Shown: piece after piece, positions 30,707 to 38,892 of the stretch | Numbering within the stretch: position 1 is the first letter of the stretch | Layout: every line of letters begins with the position of its first letter | NCBI RefSeq assembly: GCF_026125825.1 | Contig: NZ_JAHCKK010000006.1 | Coordinates: 37,915-101,914, forward strand | DNA from: Hydrogenophaga sp. | GTDB taxonomy: Bacteria; Pseudomonadota; Gammaproteobacteria; Burkholderiales; Burkholderiaceae_C | Direction: 5' to 3' | DNA length: 64,000 nucleotides | Program-made: the position numbers and the translations under genes | Notes under the pieces: model-generated | The model's input: the letters and a program-made list of their open reading frames with translations, nothing else | Databases searched by the model: none | What the model was told of the DNA's origin: nothing

Positions 30707-31852
30707 ATGGCAGAGTTTCCGAAATTGTGGCGGGTTAAAAAAAGCGATTCTGGTGTCTTATGCGCTATGGAAACTCATCGTCCAAATGCTACTGCCGATC
30801 AGGTATTGCTTGACGTTGTTCGCAGCGGTGTTTTGGCCCCTTCGGCTGATAATGAGCACGTTTTCCGGTTCTCTGTTTCGGAGCAATCGATTGACTTATG
30901 GCCTAGTCCTGAATATTCAGCGACGTTACAACGTCATAGGCGCGTACTCGGTCAGTTGTCACTAGGTGCCGTTGTGCAGAACATGACGTTGCGAGCTGGT
31001 CAGTTGGGGTTTGTTGTACGCGTGAAGTGGTATTTCGGTGCAAATGAGGGTGAAGGCAATGGACGATTGGCGAAGTTGATTCTTACGCCTGCTTCGGGGA
31101 TGTCTGAAACTGCCGGCCTTGCCTCTGTAATACCAAAACGTCACACCAATCGCAAGATGTACTTTGGGCCCACCTTGACCCAAATGGAGATCGCAACACT
31201 GCAGAGGCAAGTCAATGACACGGACGCAGTTAGATTGATATGGCCTCAAGGCCGTGAACGGCGACGTCTGCTGAAGTTGATTTGGCGTGCTGAAAGCGCT
31301 CGCTTCTTGGATCAACAACTGCATCAGGAGATTTTCTCATCGATTCGGTTTGACCTTTCGTGGGACAAAACGTCTGACTGGGCTCTGCCTCCTGGTGCTT
31401 TGGAGATTGAATTACCGATGCGCCCACTTTTTAAGGCACTAAGAAGCTGGCCAATGATGCGAATGTTAAATCGGCTTGGCGTCCATCATCTAGTTGGCCT
31501 GCGCGCTGGTTTGCTGCCTGCTTGGCAAGCGCCGGGACTCGGCGTCATTGCAACAACTAGGGCTCCGGTCGATGGTGGCGCGATTGAGGTTGGAGCTTGC
31601 ATGCAGCGGATTTGGCTAAGCGCAACGCAACTCGGATTGTCGATTCAACCGCTTGCGGCTTCTGCTGTATTGCCATTGCGGTCTGAATCGTCCGATTTGA
31701 CGGTGGATCCGGCGACGTCGGATGCAAACAACTCGTGGGCATCGATTGTTCCCAATGCGACGCCGTTGATGGTTTTTCGAATTGGCCGGGCCAAACCGCC
31801 ATCCGTCATTAGTAGTCGACGTCCGTTGTCTGACTACTCTTGGTCTGGTTAA
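30707..31852 (+). CDS. Nitroreductase-fold (Acg-like) protein
   Basis: A 381-residue protein similar in layout to Acg/nitroreductase-fold FMN proteins. VLLDVVRSGVLAPSADNEHVFRF is the N-terminal APSxxNxQPWRF-like motif; VIPKRHTNRKMYFGPTLTQ and GGAIEVGACMQRIWLSATQLGLSIQPLA match the later conserved blocks. The cofactor arginine site is not the classical RRS, so FMN binding is likely but unproven. It follows the barrel gene by 138 bases. Start choice is uncertain: ATG 30767 (361 residues) fits the domain boundary as well, and neither has a clear ribosome site. Role in this cluster is unknown. Confidence 0.7.
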   Translation: MAEFPKLWRVKKSDSGVLCAMETHRPNATADQVLLDVVRSGVLAPSADNEHVFRFSVSEQSIDLWPSPEYSATLQRHRRVLGQLSLGAVVQNMTLRAGQLGFVVRVKWYFGANEGEGNGRLAKLILTPASGMSETAGLASVIPKRHTNRKMYFGPTLTQMEIATLQRQVNDTDAVRLIWPQGRERRRLLKLIWRAESARFLDQQLHQEIFSSIRFDLSWDKTSDWALPPGALEIELPMRPLFKALRSWPMMRMLNRLGVHHLVGLRAGLLPAWQAPGLGVIATTRAPVDGGAIEVGACMQRIWLSATQLGLSIQPLAASAVLPLRSESSDLTVDPATSDANNSWASIVPNATPLMVFRIGRAKPPSVISSRRPLSDYSWSG

Positions 31853-32255
31853 TATTGATGGGATCTCTCCACACGATGTGGTGACGGTTCAAGGTTCGCA
31901 AAGGTAGAGTCATGCACTTGATAAGGCTCGGGAAAATCTGCGTCACGTTTTGCACCTGGTTTGAGTTTGGTCTTTCGCACGTGACGGTCATATTGGTCGG
32001 TGCTTATAGCGCTTGACAAGTTTGATTGCGCCGAACGTGCCGGTGGGGGACTCAGTTGAATTTGATGCGCATCCCAAAAGGGGCTCGGTGATCTGAAAGG
32101 ATTGATGCTGGCCACGGAGAACGATGGCCTCAGGAGCAAAGGTGTGTACTGAATTGATCTGAGCAGCGTCTATGCGTCCTTGTGAGGGATCAAAAAAAGT
32201 CCTTTAGCTTGGAAATGCCGAAAAATTTTGATGCCACGACAGTTCCTGAAAGCGG

Positions 32256-32330
32256 GCCTGACCCCCCGTTGCGGGGGAGGAGCAGGCGTAGACAAAGCCG
32301 GAGGCGCACCCGAGATTGTCGGGATGGCTT
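32256..32330 (+). other. Possible structured RNA: two adjacent hairpins
   Basis: Hairpin 1: GCCTG (32256-32260) pairs with CAGGC (32283-32287) around an inner CCCCCG-TTG-CGGGGG stem (32263-32277). Hairpin 2: AAGCC (32295-32299) pairs with GGCTT (32326-32330) around CCCGA (32309-32313)/TCGGG (32319-32323). The block is GC-rich within an AT-richer setting. It lies upstream of the sigma-54 start point, so it would belong to a different transcript or be the 3' end of the upstream one. No known riboswitch class was matched. Confidence 0.35.
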
Positions 32331-32395
32331 ACAAGTCAATGCTGTGAGGCAGGCTGAGGACATGTAAGTGATTGAATTAGTTGATATTTTTTTTC

Positions 32396-32410
32396 TGGCA
32401 CGAAGCATGC
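32396..32410 (+). promoter_or_regulatory. Sigma-54 (RpoN) -24/-12 promoter of the PEP-CTERM gene
   Basis: TGGCACGAAGCATGC matches the consensus TGGCACG-N4-TTGC at all -24 bases, with GG (32397-32398) and GC (32409-32410) exactly ten bases apart. The only departure is A for T at the first position of TTGC. The gene starts 66 bases after it. PEP-CTERM genes in several Proteobacteria are controlled by RpoN with the PrsK/PrsR two-component system; those regulators are not in this window. No upstream activator site was identified. Confidence 0.8.
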
Positions 32411-32475
32411 TTCAACGATGGTGCTTTCAAGCCCAAGCCGGGTGAGACTGTTAAATTCCACTTCTTAAGGGGCAG

Positions 32476-33351
32476 ATGATGAAATTTCTCATGAAAAAGA
32501 TTCTTGCGGCGGCGCTCGTGGCCGGCGGCGTGTCGGCTGCGATGGCGTTGCCGGTTGGCAGCGCAATACCTGGAGGGCCTGTTCTCTTCTCGGACAATAG
32601 TGCTGAAACTTGGCTCGACAACAATGGTAATGGTGTTCTTGATGAAGGAGATGCTCTGCGTGGCATTTTCAAGATCGACAACATTACGGGTTCGTCCGGG
32701 ACTCAGGTCGCGATTGGGGCTGGGTCGAGCTACAACGAGCTCACGGGCATTTTTCAGACCATCGTTACCAGCCGAACCTTTATTTTCTCGACTGTGGCTG
32801 GTAATTTCTACAACTATTCGTTTGGCGTAGATCCGCTTTTTGATGTGGGTAATACGGGTGTTGTTGGTCGGTTGTATGAGGATGCGGGTAACAATTTTGC
32901 TCGTATCGGTTGCGGTACCTTGGCGAACTGCGAGGCAACCGCTACTGATGGGTCGTTGTGGGCTGAGTTGGGTCTCGGCGCGGGCCCCAATGGCTTCTGG
33001 AGTGCTGCCAATGCGAACGAAAATCCGGGTAGTGGTTCACTCCTTCCGTTGAATTCGCCGCTTGGTGCTTTTGGTATGGGGCTGGACTTCATTACGAATA
33101 ATTCTGGGTTTATGTGGAATAAGGTCGCCTGTCTTGATACGACGACCGGTGTAGTTGGGTTCGTGGATGTTTGTGGTCAAGGTGGTATCCTCGCCTCTGG
33201 CAATGGATTGCCCGGTGGAGTGAACAGTCCGTATGGCATTTTTGACAACGTGGACTTTACGGCCAATCGTGTTCCGGAGCCGGGCTCGTTGGCCTTGATT
33301 GCTCTCGGGCTGCTGGGCGTTGGTGCCGTGAGCCGCAAGCGGAAAGTCTGA
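32476..33351 (+). CDS. PEP-CTERM sorting domain protein, exosortase substrate
   Basis: 291 residues. A Sec signal peptide (about 1-25, KKILAAALVAGGVSAAMA) is followed by a Gly/Asn-rich extracellular body with four cysteines and no known enzymatic motif (DNNGNGVLDEGD resembles a calcium-binding loop). The C-terminal sorting signal is VPEPGSLALIALGLLGVGAV then SRKRKV: PEP at 267-269, a hydrophobic helix and a basic tail. XrtA (42003) should cleave at or near PEP and release or anchor the protein together with exopolysaccharide. It is the only PEP-CTERM protein in the window, is preceded by a sigma-54 promoter and followed by a terminator, so it is monocistronic. Confidence 0.95.
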   Translation: MMKFLMKKILAAALVAGGVSAAMALPVGSAIPGGPVLFSDNSAETWLDNNGNGVLDEGDALRGIFKIDNITGSSGTQVAIGAGSSYNELTGIFQTIVTSRTFIFSTVAGNFYNYSFGVDPLFDVGNTGVVGRLYEDAGNNFARIGCGTLANCEATATDGSLWAELGLGAGPNGFWSAANANENPGSGSLLPLNSPLGAFGMGLDFITNNSGFMWNKVACLDTTTGVVGFVDVCGQGGILASGNGLPGGVNSPYGIFDNVDFTANRVPEPGSLALIALGLLGVGAVSRKRKV

Positions 33352-33377
33352 CCTTCGTTTAACTAGACCATTTGGTG

Positions 33378-33413
33378 CCCTCGATCCGCATTGAATGCGG
33401 TTCGAGGGCTTTT
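33378..33413 (+). terminator. Intrinsic terminator after the PEP-CTERM gene
   Basis: CCCTCGA-T-CCGCAT, a short TGA loop and ATGCGG-T-TCGAGGG form a 13-bp stem with one T-T mismatch, followed by CTTTTCC. It lies 27 bases after the stop and ends the PEP-CTERM transcript. Confidence 0.85.
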
Positions 33414-34089
33414 CCTATTTTTGGTTTTGGATTGCCACGAATTGGGTTGATAAGTGGGCTACCTGGCGGAAGCCACTTCTTAAGCCAACTATGCTTCGTA
33501 GTTCAAGCGGTATCGTCTTGCGGTGCTAAGGGGTTTGGTCAACTCATTCCGGTCGGCTTTGCGGTACTCCTCGAGTGGTTCACCTTCAGGATATTCGTTG
33601 TTCGGTGCTGGGTTGGTGGCTCGTCGGCTGAGCCTATTGCTTTCGTTGCCCTTCACCGTTGCAACACACGTCGCGCAGATGCCGGAGTAGCCAAGCGACC
33701 GAACTGGCGGTGACAGTCCTGGGTGGTAGATGCTACCTTGCGAGCAGGTGAAGTCGTCACGATCTGGCAGATGCGGCCGCCAATGTGGCTGGGGCTTGGA
33801 TGTCATCTGCTATTCAATCCGTCATGGCCGGTTCGATCCCGTGCTTTTGTCCTTTTGGCTTGGGTGCCGCGCCTCCTCACCCAAGCTTAGTTGACTGCTA
33901 TGTCCAAAGGGAGCGGTGCCTATCTCCTGCTCGGGCAAAGGCCTGAACCCCAATTGAGGGACGTGAACTAGTTGCAGGTTTGGTACAAGTCTGAAGTTGT
34001 GCCGTCCAGAATCGGGGTGTAGCCGATCAATTGCGCTATATTCTGCAAGTCTGATAACGGTTTGCGCTCGTTTTGTGAAGGAATTGCTG
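33414..34089. other. 676-base gene-free region before the exopolysaccharide operon
   Basis: No protein gene is supported. It includes a 9-bp inverted repeat, GCTTGGGTG (33858-33866) with CACCCAAGC (33878-33886), that could be a terminator or operator, and must contain the promoter of the 25-kb XrtA operon. I found no clean sigma-54 or sigma-70 box; TATATT at 34038-34043 is a weak -10 candidate. Composition becomes GC-richer again after about 34.1 kb. Confidence 0.45.
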
Positions 34090-34722
34090 ATGATGTCGAT
34101 CAACGGAACTGGTCAGAAGATGTTGCGTGGACTGATTGCGCTTGTTGCCGCGGTGGTATTGGTCGGGTGCGCTAGTGGCCCCAAGTATCCGCCGGCGCCA
34201 ACAACTGCGGCTGCCTCTGACTACAACTACATTGTTGGGCCAGGCGATAGTCTCAACATCATCGTTTGGCGCAACCCGGAGTTGTCGATGTCCGTGCCTG
34301 TTCGGCCCGACGGCAAGGTCACGACGCCTCTTGTCGATGAACTGGTTGCCCAGGGCAAGAATTCCAGCGAAATTGCGCGCGATGTCGAAAAGGCGTTGAG
34401 CAAATACGTGCGCGATCCCATCGTTACGGTGATCGTCACGAGTTTCGTTGGTCCGTACAGCGAGCAGATCCGAGTCGTCGGTGAAGCGGCCAAACCACAG
34501 TTTCTGCCGTACAAGCAAAAGATGACTTTGCTCGACGTGATGATCGCCGTCGGTGGCCTGACGGATTTCGCCGATGGAAATGCCGCGTCAATCCTGCGGG
34601 CGGCCGAGGGTGACAAGCGCTATGCCGTGCGCATCAAGGACCTGATCAAGCGCGGCGACCTTTCTGCAAACGTCGAAATGCGGCCTGGTGACGTTCTGGT
34701 GATTCCTCAGGGTTGGTTCTGA
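34090..34722 (+). CDS. Polysaccharide export lipoprotein, Wza/GumB type, XrtA-associated
   Basis: A 210-residue outer-membrane lipoprotein. The signal peptide ends at a lipobox (VVLVGC, Cys27). The Poly_export domain follows: YIVGPGDSLNIIVWRNPELS, VPVRPDGKVTTPLVDELVAQG, and an SLBB-like region IRVVGEAAKPQFLPYKQKMT. It lacks the long C-terminal helix domain of Wza, as usual for the short exosortase-locus form. It should assemble the periplasmic/outer-membrane exit channel. AAGGA (34077-34081) is correctly placed for ATG 34090. This is the first gene of the long operon. Confidence 0.93.
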   Translation: MMSINGTGQKMLRGLIALVAAVVLVGCASGPKYPPAPTTAAASDYNYIVGPGDSLNIIVWRNPELSMSVPVRPDGKVTTPLVDELVAQGKNSSEIARDVEKALSKYVRDPIVTVIVTSFVGPYSEQIRVVGEAAKPQFLPYKQKMTLLDVMIAVGGLTDFADGNAASILRAAEGDKRYAVRIKDLIKRGDLSANVEMRPGDVLVIPQGWF

Positions 34723-34803
34723 TCGCCTTCTGGCGGGCTTGGTATTGTGTTTAGCTCGCTGTGGCGGATGTATTAGTGGGTTAGACCTGATGGATCAAAA
34801 CTG

Positions 34804-36384
34804 ATGGAAGAGCTTTTAGGTCAAGTTGTCTCGGTTGCGAAGGGCATGTGGCGCCATCGCTGGCCGGCGCTCGCCGTGTCGTGGTTCATCGGCATCATTG
34901 GCATCGTGGTGGTATTGGCCGTGCCGGACCGATACGAGGCGTCCGCCCGAATTTTCGTGGACACACAGTCCATATTGAAGCCATTGATGTCCGGTCTGGC
35001 TGTCCAGCCCAATGTCGAGCAGCAAGTAGTCATGCTCAGCCGCACGTTGATCAGCAGGCCGAATATCGAAAAACTCATCCGGATGGCGGATCTGGATCTG
35101 GCGAGCACATCCAAAGCGGCTCAGGAAAACCTGATTGAAAAACTGACCAAGGATTTGCAGATTCGCAATACCGGCAGGGACAACCTCTACACGCTTGCCT
35201 ATCAGGACGTCAACCCGGACCGCGCAAAACGCGTCGTGCAATCCCTGGTTTCGATCTTTGTCGAGTCCAGCCTCGGTGCCACGCGCAAGGACTCCGACGC
35301 CGCGAAGAAGTTCATCGATGAACAGATCAAGAGTTATGTCGTCAAGCTCGAAGAGGCGGAGTCGCGCCTGAAGGAGTTTCGCTTGCGCAACATGGAGTTG
35401 CAGGGGGCCGACGGGCAAGACATGGCGGGCAAGGCCGCTGCGATCGCCGCGCAACTGAGTCAGGCCAAGCTGGAATTGCGCGAGGCGGAAAAGGCGCGTG
35501 ATTCAGCCAAGCGTCAGATCGAAGAGCAGAAGTCCCAGTCGGCGAATATCACGTCCCGCAGCATTCTCCAGGAGTCGGCGATCAATGTCTCGACGCCGGA
35601 ACTGGACTCTCGTATTTCGGCGTTGAAGCAGAATCTCGATGCCTTGCTGCAGCGATTCACCGAGCGCCATCCCGATGTCGTGAATGCCCGTCGCCTGATC
35701 AAGGACCTGGAAGAGCAGAAGAAGAAGGAGATGGCGGAGCTGCGCAAGACCGCCATGGCCAACCCCGTTGCTCCCGCAGGCCCTAACCAGAGTCTGATCA
35801 CCCAGGAATTGGGTCGCATGCTGGCTGCCTCTGAGGTGCAGGTTGCCGCGTTGGGGGCCAGGGTCGGTGAATATGAAACCCGGTTGCGCCGTGCCCAGGA
35901 GTTGCTGAAAACGGCGCCGCAGATTGAGGCTGAATTTGCGCAGCTGAATCGCGACTACGGAATCCACAAGAAAAATTACGAAGATCTGGTTGCGCGTCGT
36001 GAATCGGCATCCTTGTCCGGCGAGTTGGAAGGGTCGTCTGGGTCGGTTGATTTCCGATTGATCGACCCTCCACGCGCCTCGCAGAAGCCGGTGGCGCCGA
36101 ATCGTCTGTTGTTGTTGCCGTTGGCCTTGATCGCGGCCTTGGGTGCGGGTCTGGGCCTGGCGTTCGTGCTGAGCCAGTTGCGGGCCGTATTCTTCGACGC
36201 ACGTGCCGTTCGCAACACCATCGGCCTGCCGATCCTCGGGGTCGTGACACTGGTGCGGTCGGAGGCAGCACGTGCGCGTGAAAGCCGTAGCCTGAAGAAG
36301 TTCGGTTTGGCGTCCAGTGGTTTACTGGGAATGTTTATTGCGGCCGTGGTTGTTCTGACCGTGCTCGCCAACCGGGCAGGGTGA
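34804..36384 (+). CDS. Polysaccharide chain-length determinant (Wzz/GumC type), XrtA-associated
   Basis: 526 residues. An N-terminal Wzz domain has a first membrane helix at about 24-42 and VPDRYEASARIFVDTQSIL. A long periplasmic coiled coil (about 165-400) includes ASLAELE-like heptads and PELDSRISALKQNLDALLQR. The family SVDFRLIDPPRASQKPVAPN comes before a second helix (about 432-455), and an extra hydrophobic segment ends the protein (LLGMFIAAVVVLTVLA). It controls polymer length and partners with the separate BY-kinase downstream. Confidence 0.92.
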   Translation: MEELLGQVVSVAKGMWRHRWPALAVSWFIGIIGIVVVLAVPDRYEASARIFVDTQSILKPLMSGLAVQPNVEQQVVMLSRTLISRPNIEKLIRMADLDLASTSKAAQENLIEKLTKDLQIRNTGRDNLYTLAYQDVNPDRAKRVVQSLVSIFVESSLGATRKDSDAAKKFIDEQIKSYVVKLEEAESRLKEFRLRNMELQGADGQDMAGKAAAIAAQLSQAKLELREAEKARDSAKRQIEEQKSQSANITSRSILQESAINVSTPELDSRISALKQNLDALLQRFTERHPDVVNARRLIKDLEEQKKKEMAELRKTAMANPVAPAGPNQSLITQELGRMLAASEVQVAALGARVGEYETRLRRAQELLKTAPQIEAEFAQLNRDYGIHKKNYEDLVARRESASLSGELEGSSGSVDFRLIDPPRASQKPVAPNRLLLLPLALIAALGAGLGLAFVLSQLRAVFFDARAVRNTIGLPILGVVTLVRSEAARARESRSLKKFGLASSGLLGMFIAAVVVLTVLANRAG

Positions 36385-36390
36385 TCGTTG

Positions 36391-37320
36391 ATGAGCAATC
36401 TGATTGAACAGGCGACACAAAGGCTGGCCCAGTTGCGTCGCGCCGGCGTTGACATGCCGGAGCCGGCCACGAAGCCGCCTCCTGCGTCCACTCCGTCACG
36501 AGAGGCGGCTCACGGCGTTGAGCCGCCCGCCCCACCGGCGCCACCCAAGGTGCGAGCGGCCACGTCGCGACGCGTCGAACTGGATATGGACGCGCTGGCG
36601 GCCGTTGGCATCGTGACGCCGAATGCGCCCCGCTCGCAGATCGCCGACCAATACCGCGTGATCAAGCGGCCACTCATCGGCAATGCCATGGGCAAGGGCG
36701 CGACCGCGATCGAGAATGGCAACCTGATCATGGTGACGAGTTCCGTCCCGGGTGAGGGAAAGAGCTTTACCGCGATCAACCTGGCGATCAGTATTGCCGC
36801 GGAACTGGACAATACCGTGATGCTGGTGGACGCCGACGTCGCGCGCCCATCGATCCTGCGTGTATTGGGGCTTCCCTCCGGCCCCGGCTTGCTCGACCTG
36901 CTGCAGGACGAGACCGCCGACCTGTCGACGATGTTGCTCAAGACGAATATCGACACGCTGAGCATCCTGCCCAGCGGCACGCCGCATGATCGCGCAACCG
37001 AGATGTTGGCCAGTGACGCGATGACGCGCCTGGTCGAGGACATGGGCAAACGATATCCGGACCGGATCATCGTGTTCGATTCCCCGCCGCTGCTGCTGAC
37101 GACGGAAGCCCGGGTGCTGGCGACCCACATGGGCCAGATCGTCATGGTGATCCATGCCGAGAAGACGCTCCGCTCCGACGTCGAGGACGCCTTGCATACC
37201 ATCGAACAGTGCCCGGTCAAGCTGTTGCTGCTCAATCAGGTCCGCACCAGTGCTGGTGGTGGATATGGTTATGGCTACAAGTACGGGTACGGCTATGGTT
37301 ATGGTGACAAGGCTGTCTGA
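36391..37320 (+). CDS. Bacterial tyrosine autokinase (BY-kinase), XrtA-associated
   Basis: A 309-residue cytoplasmic kinase. After a proline-rich linker (23-55) come SQIADQYRVIKRPLI, Walker A SSVPGEGKS (117-125), Walker A' VMLVDADVARPS (143-154) and Walker B IIVFDSPPLL. The C terminus is a striking tyrosine cluster, GYGYGYKYGYGYGYGD, the autophosphorylation tail. Unlike Wzc it is a separate protein from the chain-length component, as in CapA/CapB systems. The phosphatase at 24644 is the likely counterpart. ATG 36391 was chosen over the adjacent in-frame TTG at 36388. Confidence 0.93.
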   Translation: MSNLIEQATQRLAQLRRAGVDMPEPATKPPPASTPSREAAHGVEPPAPPAPPKVRAATSRRVELDMDALAAVGIVTPNAPRSQIADQYRVIKRPLIGNAMGKGATAIENGNLIMVTSSVPGEGKSFTAINLAISIAAELDNTVMLVDADVARPSILRVLGLPSGPGLLDLLQDETADLSTMLLKTNIDTLSILPSGTPHDRATEMLASDAMTRLVEDMGKRYPDRIIVFDSPPLLLTTEARVLATHMGQIVMVIHAEKTLRSDVEDALHTIEQCPVKLLLLNQVRTSAGGGYGYGYKYGYGYGYGDKAV

Positions 37321-38889
37321 ATGGTTGTGTTCGAATCCCGGATCATCGTATTGATGCAGCCGCTGTTGCCGAAGGCGACGACCGGCATGCTGGGCGTGGC
37401 TGCATGGCTCGCCTTGGCGCCTGCAACAGCGGTGGCCCAGGAGGCCGGAACGAATGCGCCGCGTTGGTCGGTGGTGCCCCGCGTATCGGTGACCGAGCGG
37501 TTTACGGATAACGTCTCCCTCAGCAGCACGGGCAAGAAATCCGAACTGGTCACCACCGTCAGGCCTGGCATCAGCATTCGCAGCAACGCGGGCCGACTGA
37601 AAGGCAATTTCGACTATTCCCTGAACCAGATCATGTACGCGCGTGGCAGTTCGGCGCGGCAGTCGCAAAATGCGTTGAACTCGGCGTTGTCGCTGGAGGC
37701 TGTGGACGGTTTTGCCTTCGTCGATTTCAGCGGGACCATTTCGCAGCAGTCCGTTTCCGCCTTCGGAACACAGTCGACAGACGGCTCTTCACTCAATGGC
37801 AACTCCACGGAAACCTCCACCTTCCGGCTCTCGCCGTACCTGAAGGGAAACTTTGCCGGCATCGCCGATTATGAAGTCCGTTACGGGTGGACAAACTCCA
37901 ACTCGGACGCTGCCAACACCTCGGACATCCGGACGACCGACGCGTCGATCAATCTCAGTGGTGCGGTGCGTGGCGGGCCGCTCGGGTGGAGCGCTGGATG
38001 GAGCAGCCAGGATGTCAAGTACAGCCTGGGTCGGTCGATTCAGTCCGACCGACTCAACGGGGCATTGACCTATGCCTTCAATCCGCAGGTCAGTGGCTCC
38101 TTGCTGGTATCGCGCGAGTCGAACAACTACACGTCTGCTGCGAAGCAGACCTATGGGTCTGCCGGCCTGGGGCTGAACTGGCGCTTGTCGGATCGAACCA
38201 CGATTGCGGCGCAGATCGAGAACCGGTCGTTCGGCCAATCACACAACATCAGCATTTCGCACCGGACGGCCCGGACCGCCTGGCGTTTCAGCGATGTCCG
38301 TGATGTGGCGAATTCGCCGGCGCAGTCCGGTGTCACCACGCTGGGATCGCTGAGCGATCTGCTGTTCAGCCAGTTTTCATCGCTGGAGCCCGATCCGCTG
38401 AAGCGCGCGGAACTGGTCAGCCGTTTCATGCAGGACAACGGTCTGAGCGCCGACACGCAGGTGATCAGCAACTTCCTGACGTCCACCGTTTCGCTGCAGC
38501 GGCGGCAGGAAGCGTCGTTCGCGTTACTGGGCGTGCGCGACACCATCACGTTCATCATGAATCGTGGCTCCAACAGTTCCCTGGGTACGTTCGTGACGGC
38601 CGTGGACGACCTGTCGACGAATACCGTTGTGCACCAGAGCGGCTTCAGCATGTTGTATGCGCATCGCTTGACGCCGGACATGTCCATGAACGTCCTCGTC
38701 TCTCGTCAAAGCACGTCGGGCAATGGCGGCGCGTCGGGTACCACGCTGCGGGCGCTGGACTTCAGCGTGTCCAGCCGACTGGGCCGCAACATGAGTGCCA
38801 GCGTCGGCGCGCGGCGGGTGTTCTTCGACAGTGCGACCAATCCGTACACGGAAACTGCGTTGACGGGCAACCTGAATGTGCAGTTCTGA
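37321..38889 (+). CDS. PEP-CTERM system-associated outer-membrane beta-barrel protein
   Basis: 522 residues. The signal peptide (about 15-40, ending ATAVAQEA) is followed by a barrel that starts RWSVVPRVSVTERFTDNVSLS, a typical opening of the exosortase-locus outer-membrane family (TIGR03016-like), and ends in aromatic QF. Strands alternate throughout (FDYSLNQIMYARG, YEVRYGWTNSNSD). Possibly it passes the polymer or the sorted proteins through the outer membrane; this role is inferred from locus conservation. It begins directly after the kinase stop; ATG 37354 would give a shorter signal peptide. Confidence 0.85.
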   Translation: MVVFESRIIVLMQPLLPKATTGMLGVAAWLALAPATAVAQEAGTNAPRWSVVPRVSVTERFTDNVSLSSTGKKSELVTTVRPGISIRSNAGRLKGNFDYSLNQIMYARGSSARQSQNALNSALSLEAVDGFAFVDFSGTISQQSVSAFGTQSTDGSSLNGNSTETSTFRLSPYLKGNFAGIADYEVRYGWTNSNSDAANTSDIRTTDASINLSGAVRGGPLGWSAGWSSQDVKYSLGRSIQSDRLNGALTYAFNPQVSGSLLVSRESNNYTSAAKQTYGSAGLGLNWRLSDRTTIAAQIENRSFGQSHNISISHRTARTAWRFSDVRDVANSPAQSGVTTLGSLSDLLFSQFSSLEPDPLKRAELVSRFMQDNGLSADTQVISNFLTSTVSLQRRQEASFALLGVRDTITFIMNRGSNSSLGTFVTAVDDLSTNTVVHQSGFSMLYAHRLTPDMSMNVLVSRQSTSGNGGASGTTLRALDFSVSSRLGRNMSASVGARRVFFDSATNPYTETALTGNLNVQF

Positions 38890-38892
38890 TTC

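Larger units (their letters stand above)
31853..32475. other. 623-base gene-free region before the PEP-CTERM gene
   Basis: No coding frame here looks real: the short open frames lack ribosome sites and family features. It contains a paired-hairpin block (32256-32330) and a sigma-54 promoter (32396-32410), listed separately. The remainder is AT-richer sequence with no recognisable mobile-element remnant. Confidence 0.5.

Noticed and set aside
32231-32330. Resemblance of CACGACAG...GACAAAGCC to a cyclic-di-GMP (GEMM) riboswitch
   Set aside because: The tetraloop, tetraloop receptor and 3' half do not fit the consensus, and the block lies upstream of the sigma-54 start, so it would not lead the PEP-CTERM mRNA.
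33372-33806. Short open frames of about 105-113 codons in the gap after the PEP-CTERM gene
   Set aside because: One begins at the terminator stem, neither has a ribosome site, and the translations show no domain or signal peptide.
33826-33850. GGTTCGATCCC resembling a tRNA T-arm
   Set aside because: The flanking five-base arms do not pair, and no acceptor, D or anticodon arms can be folded around it.
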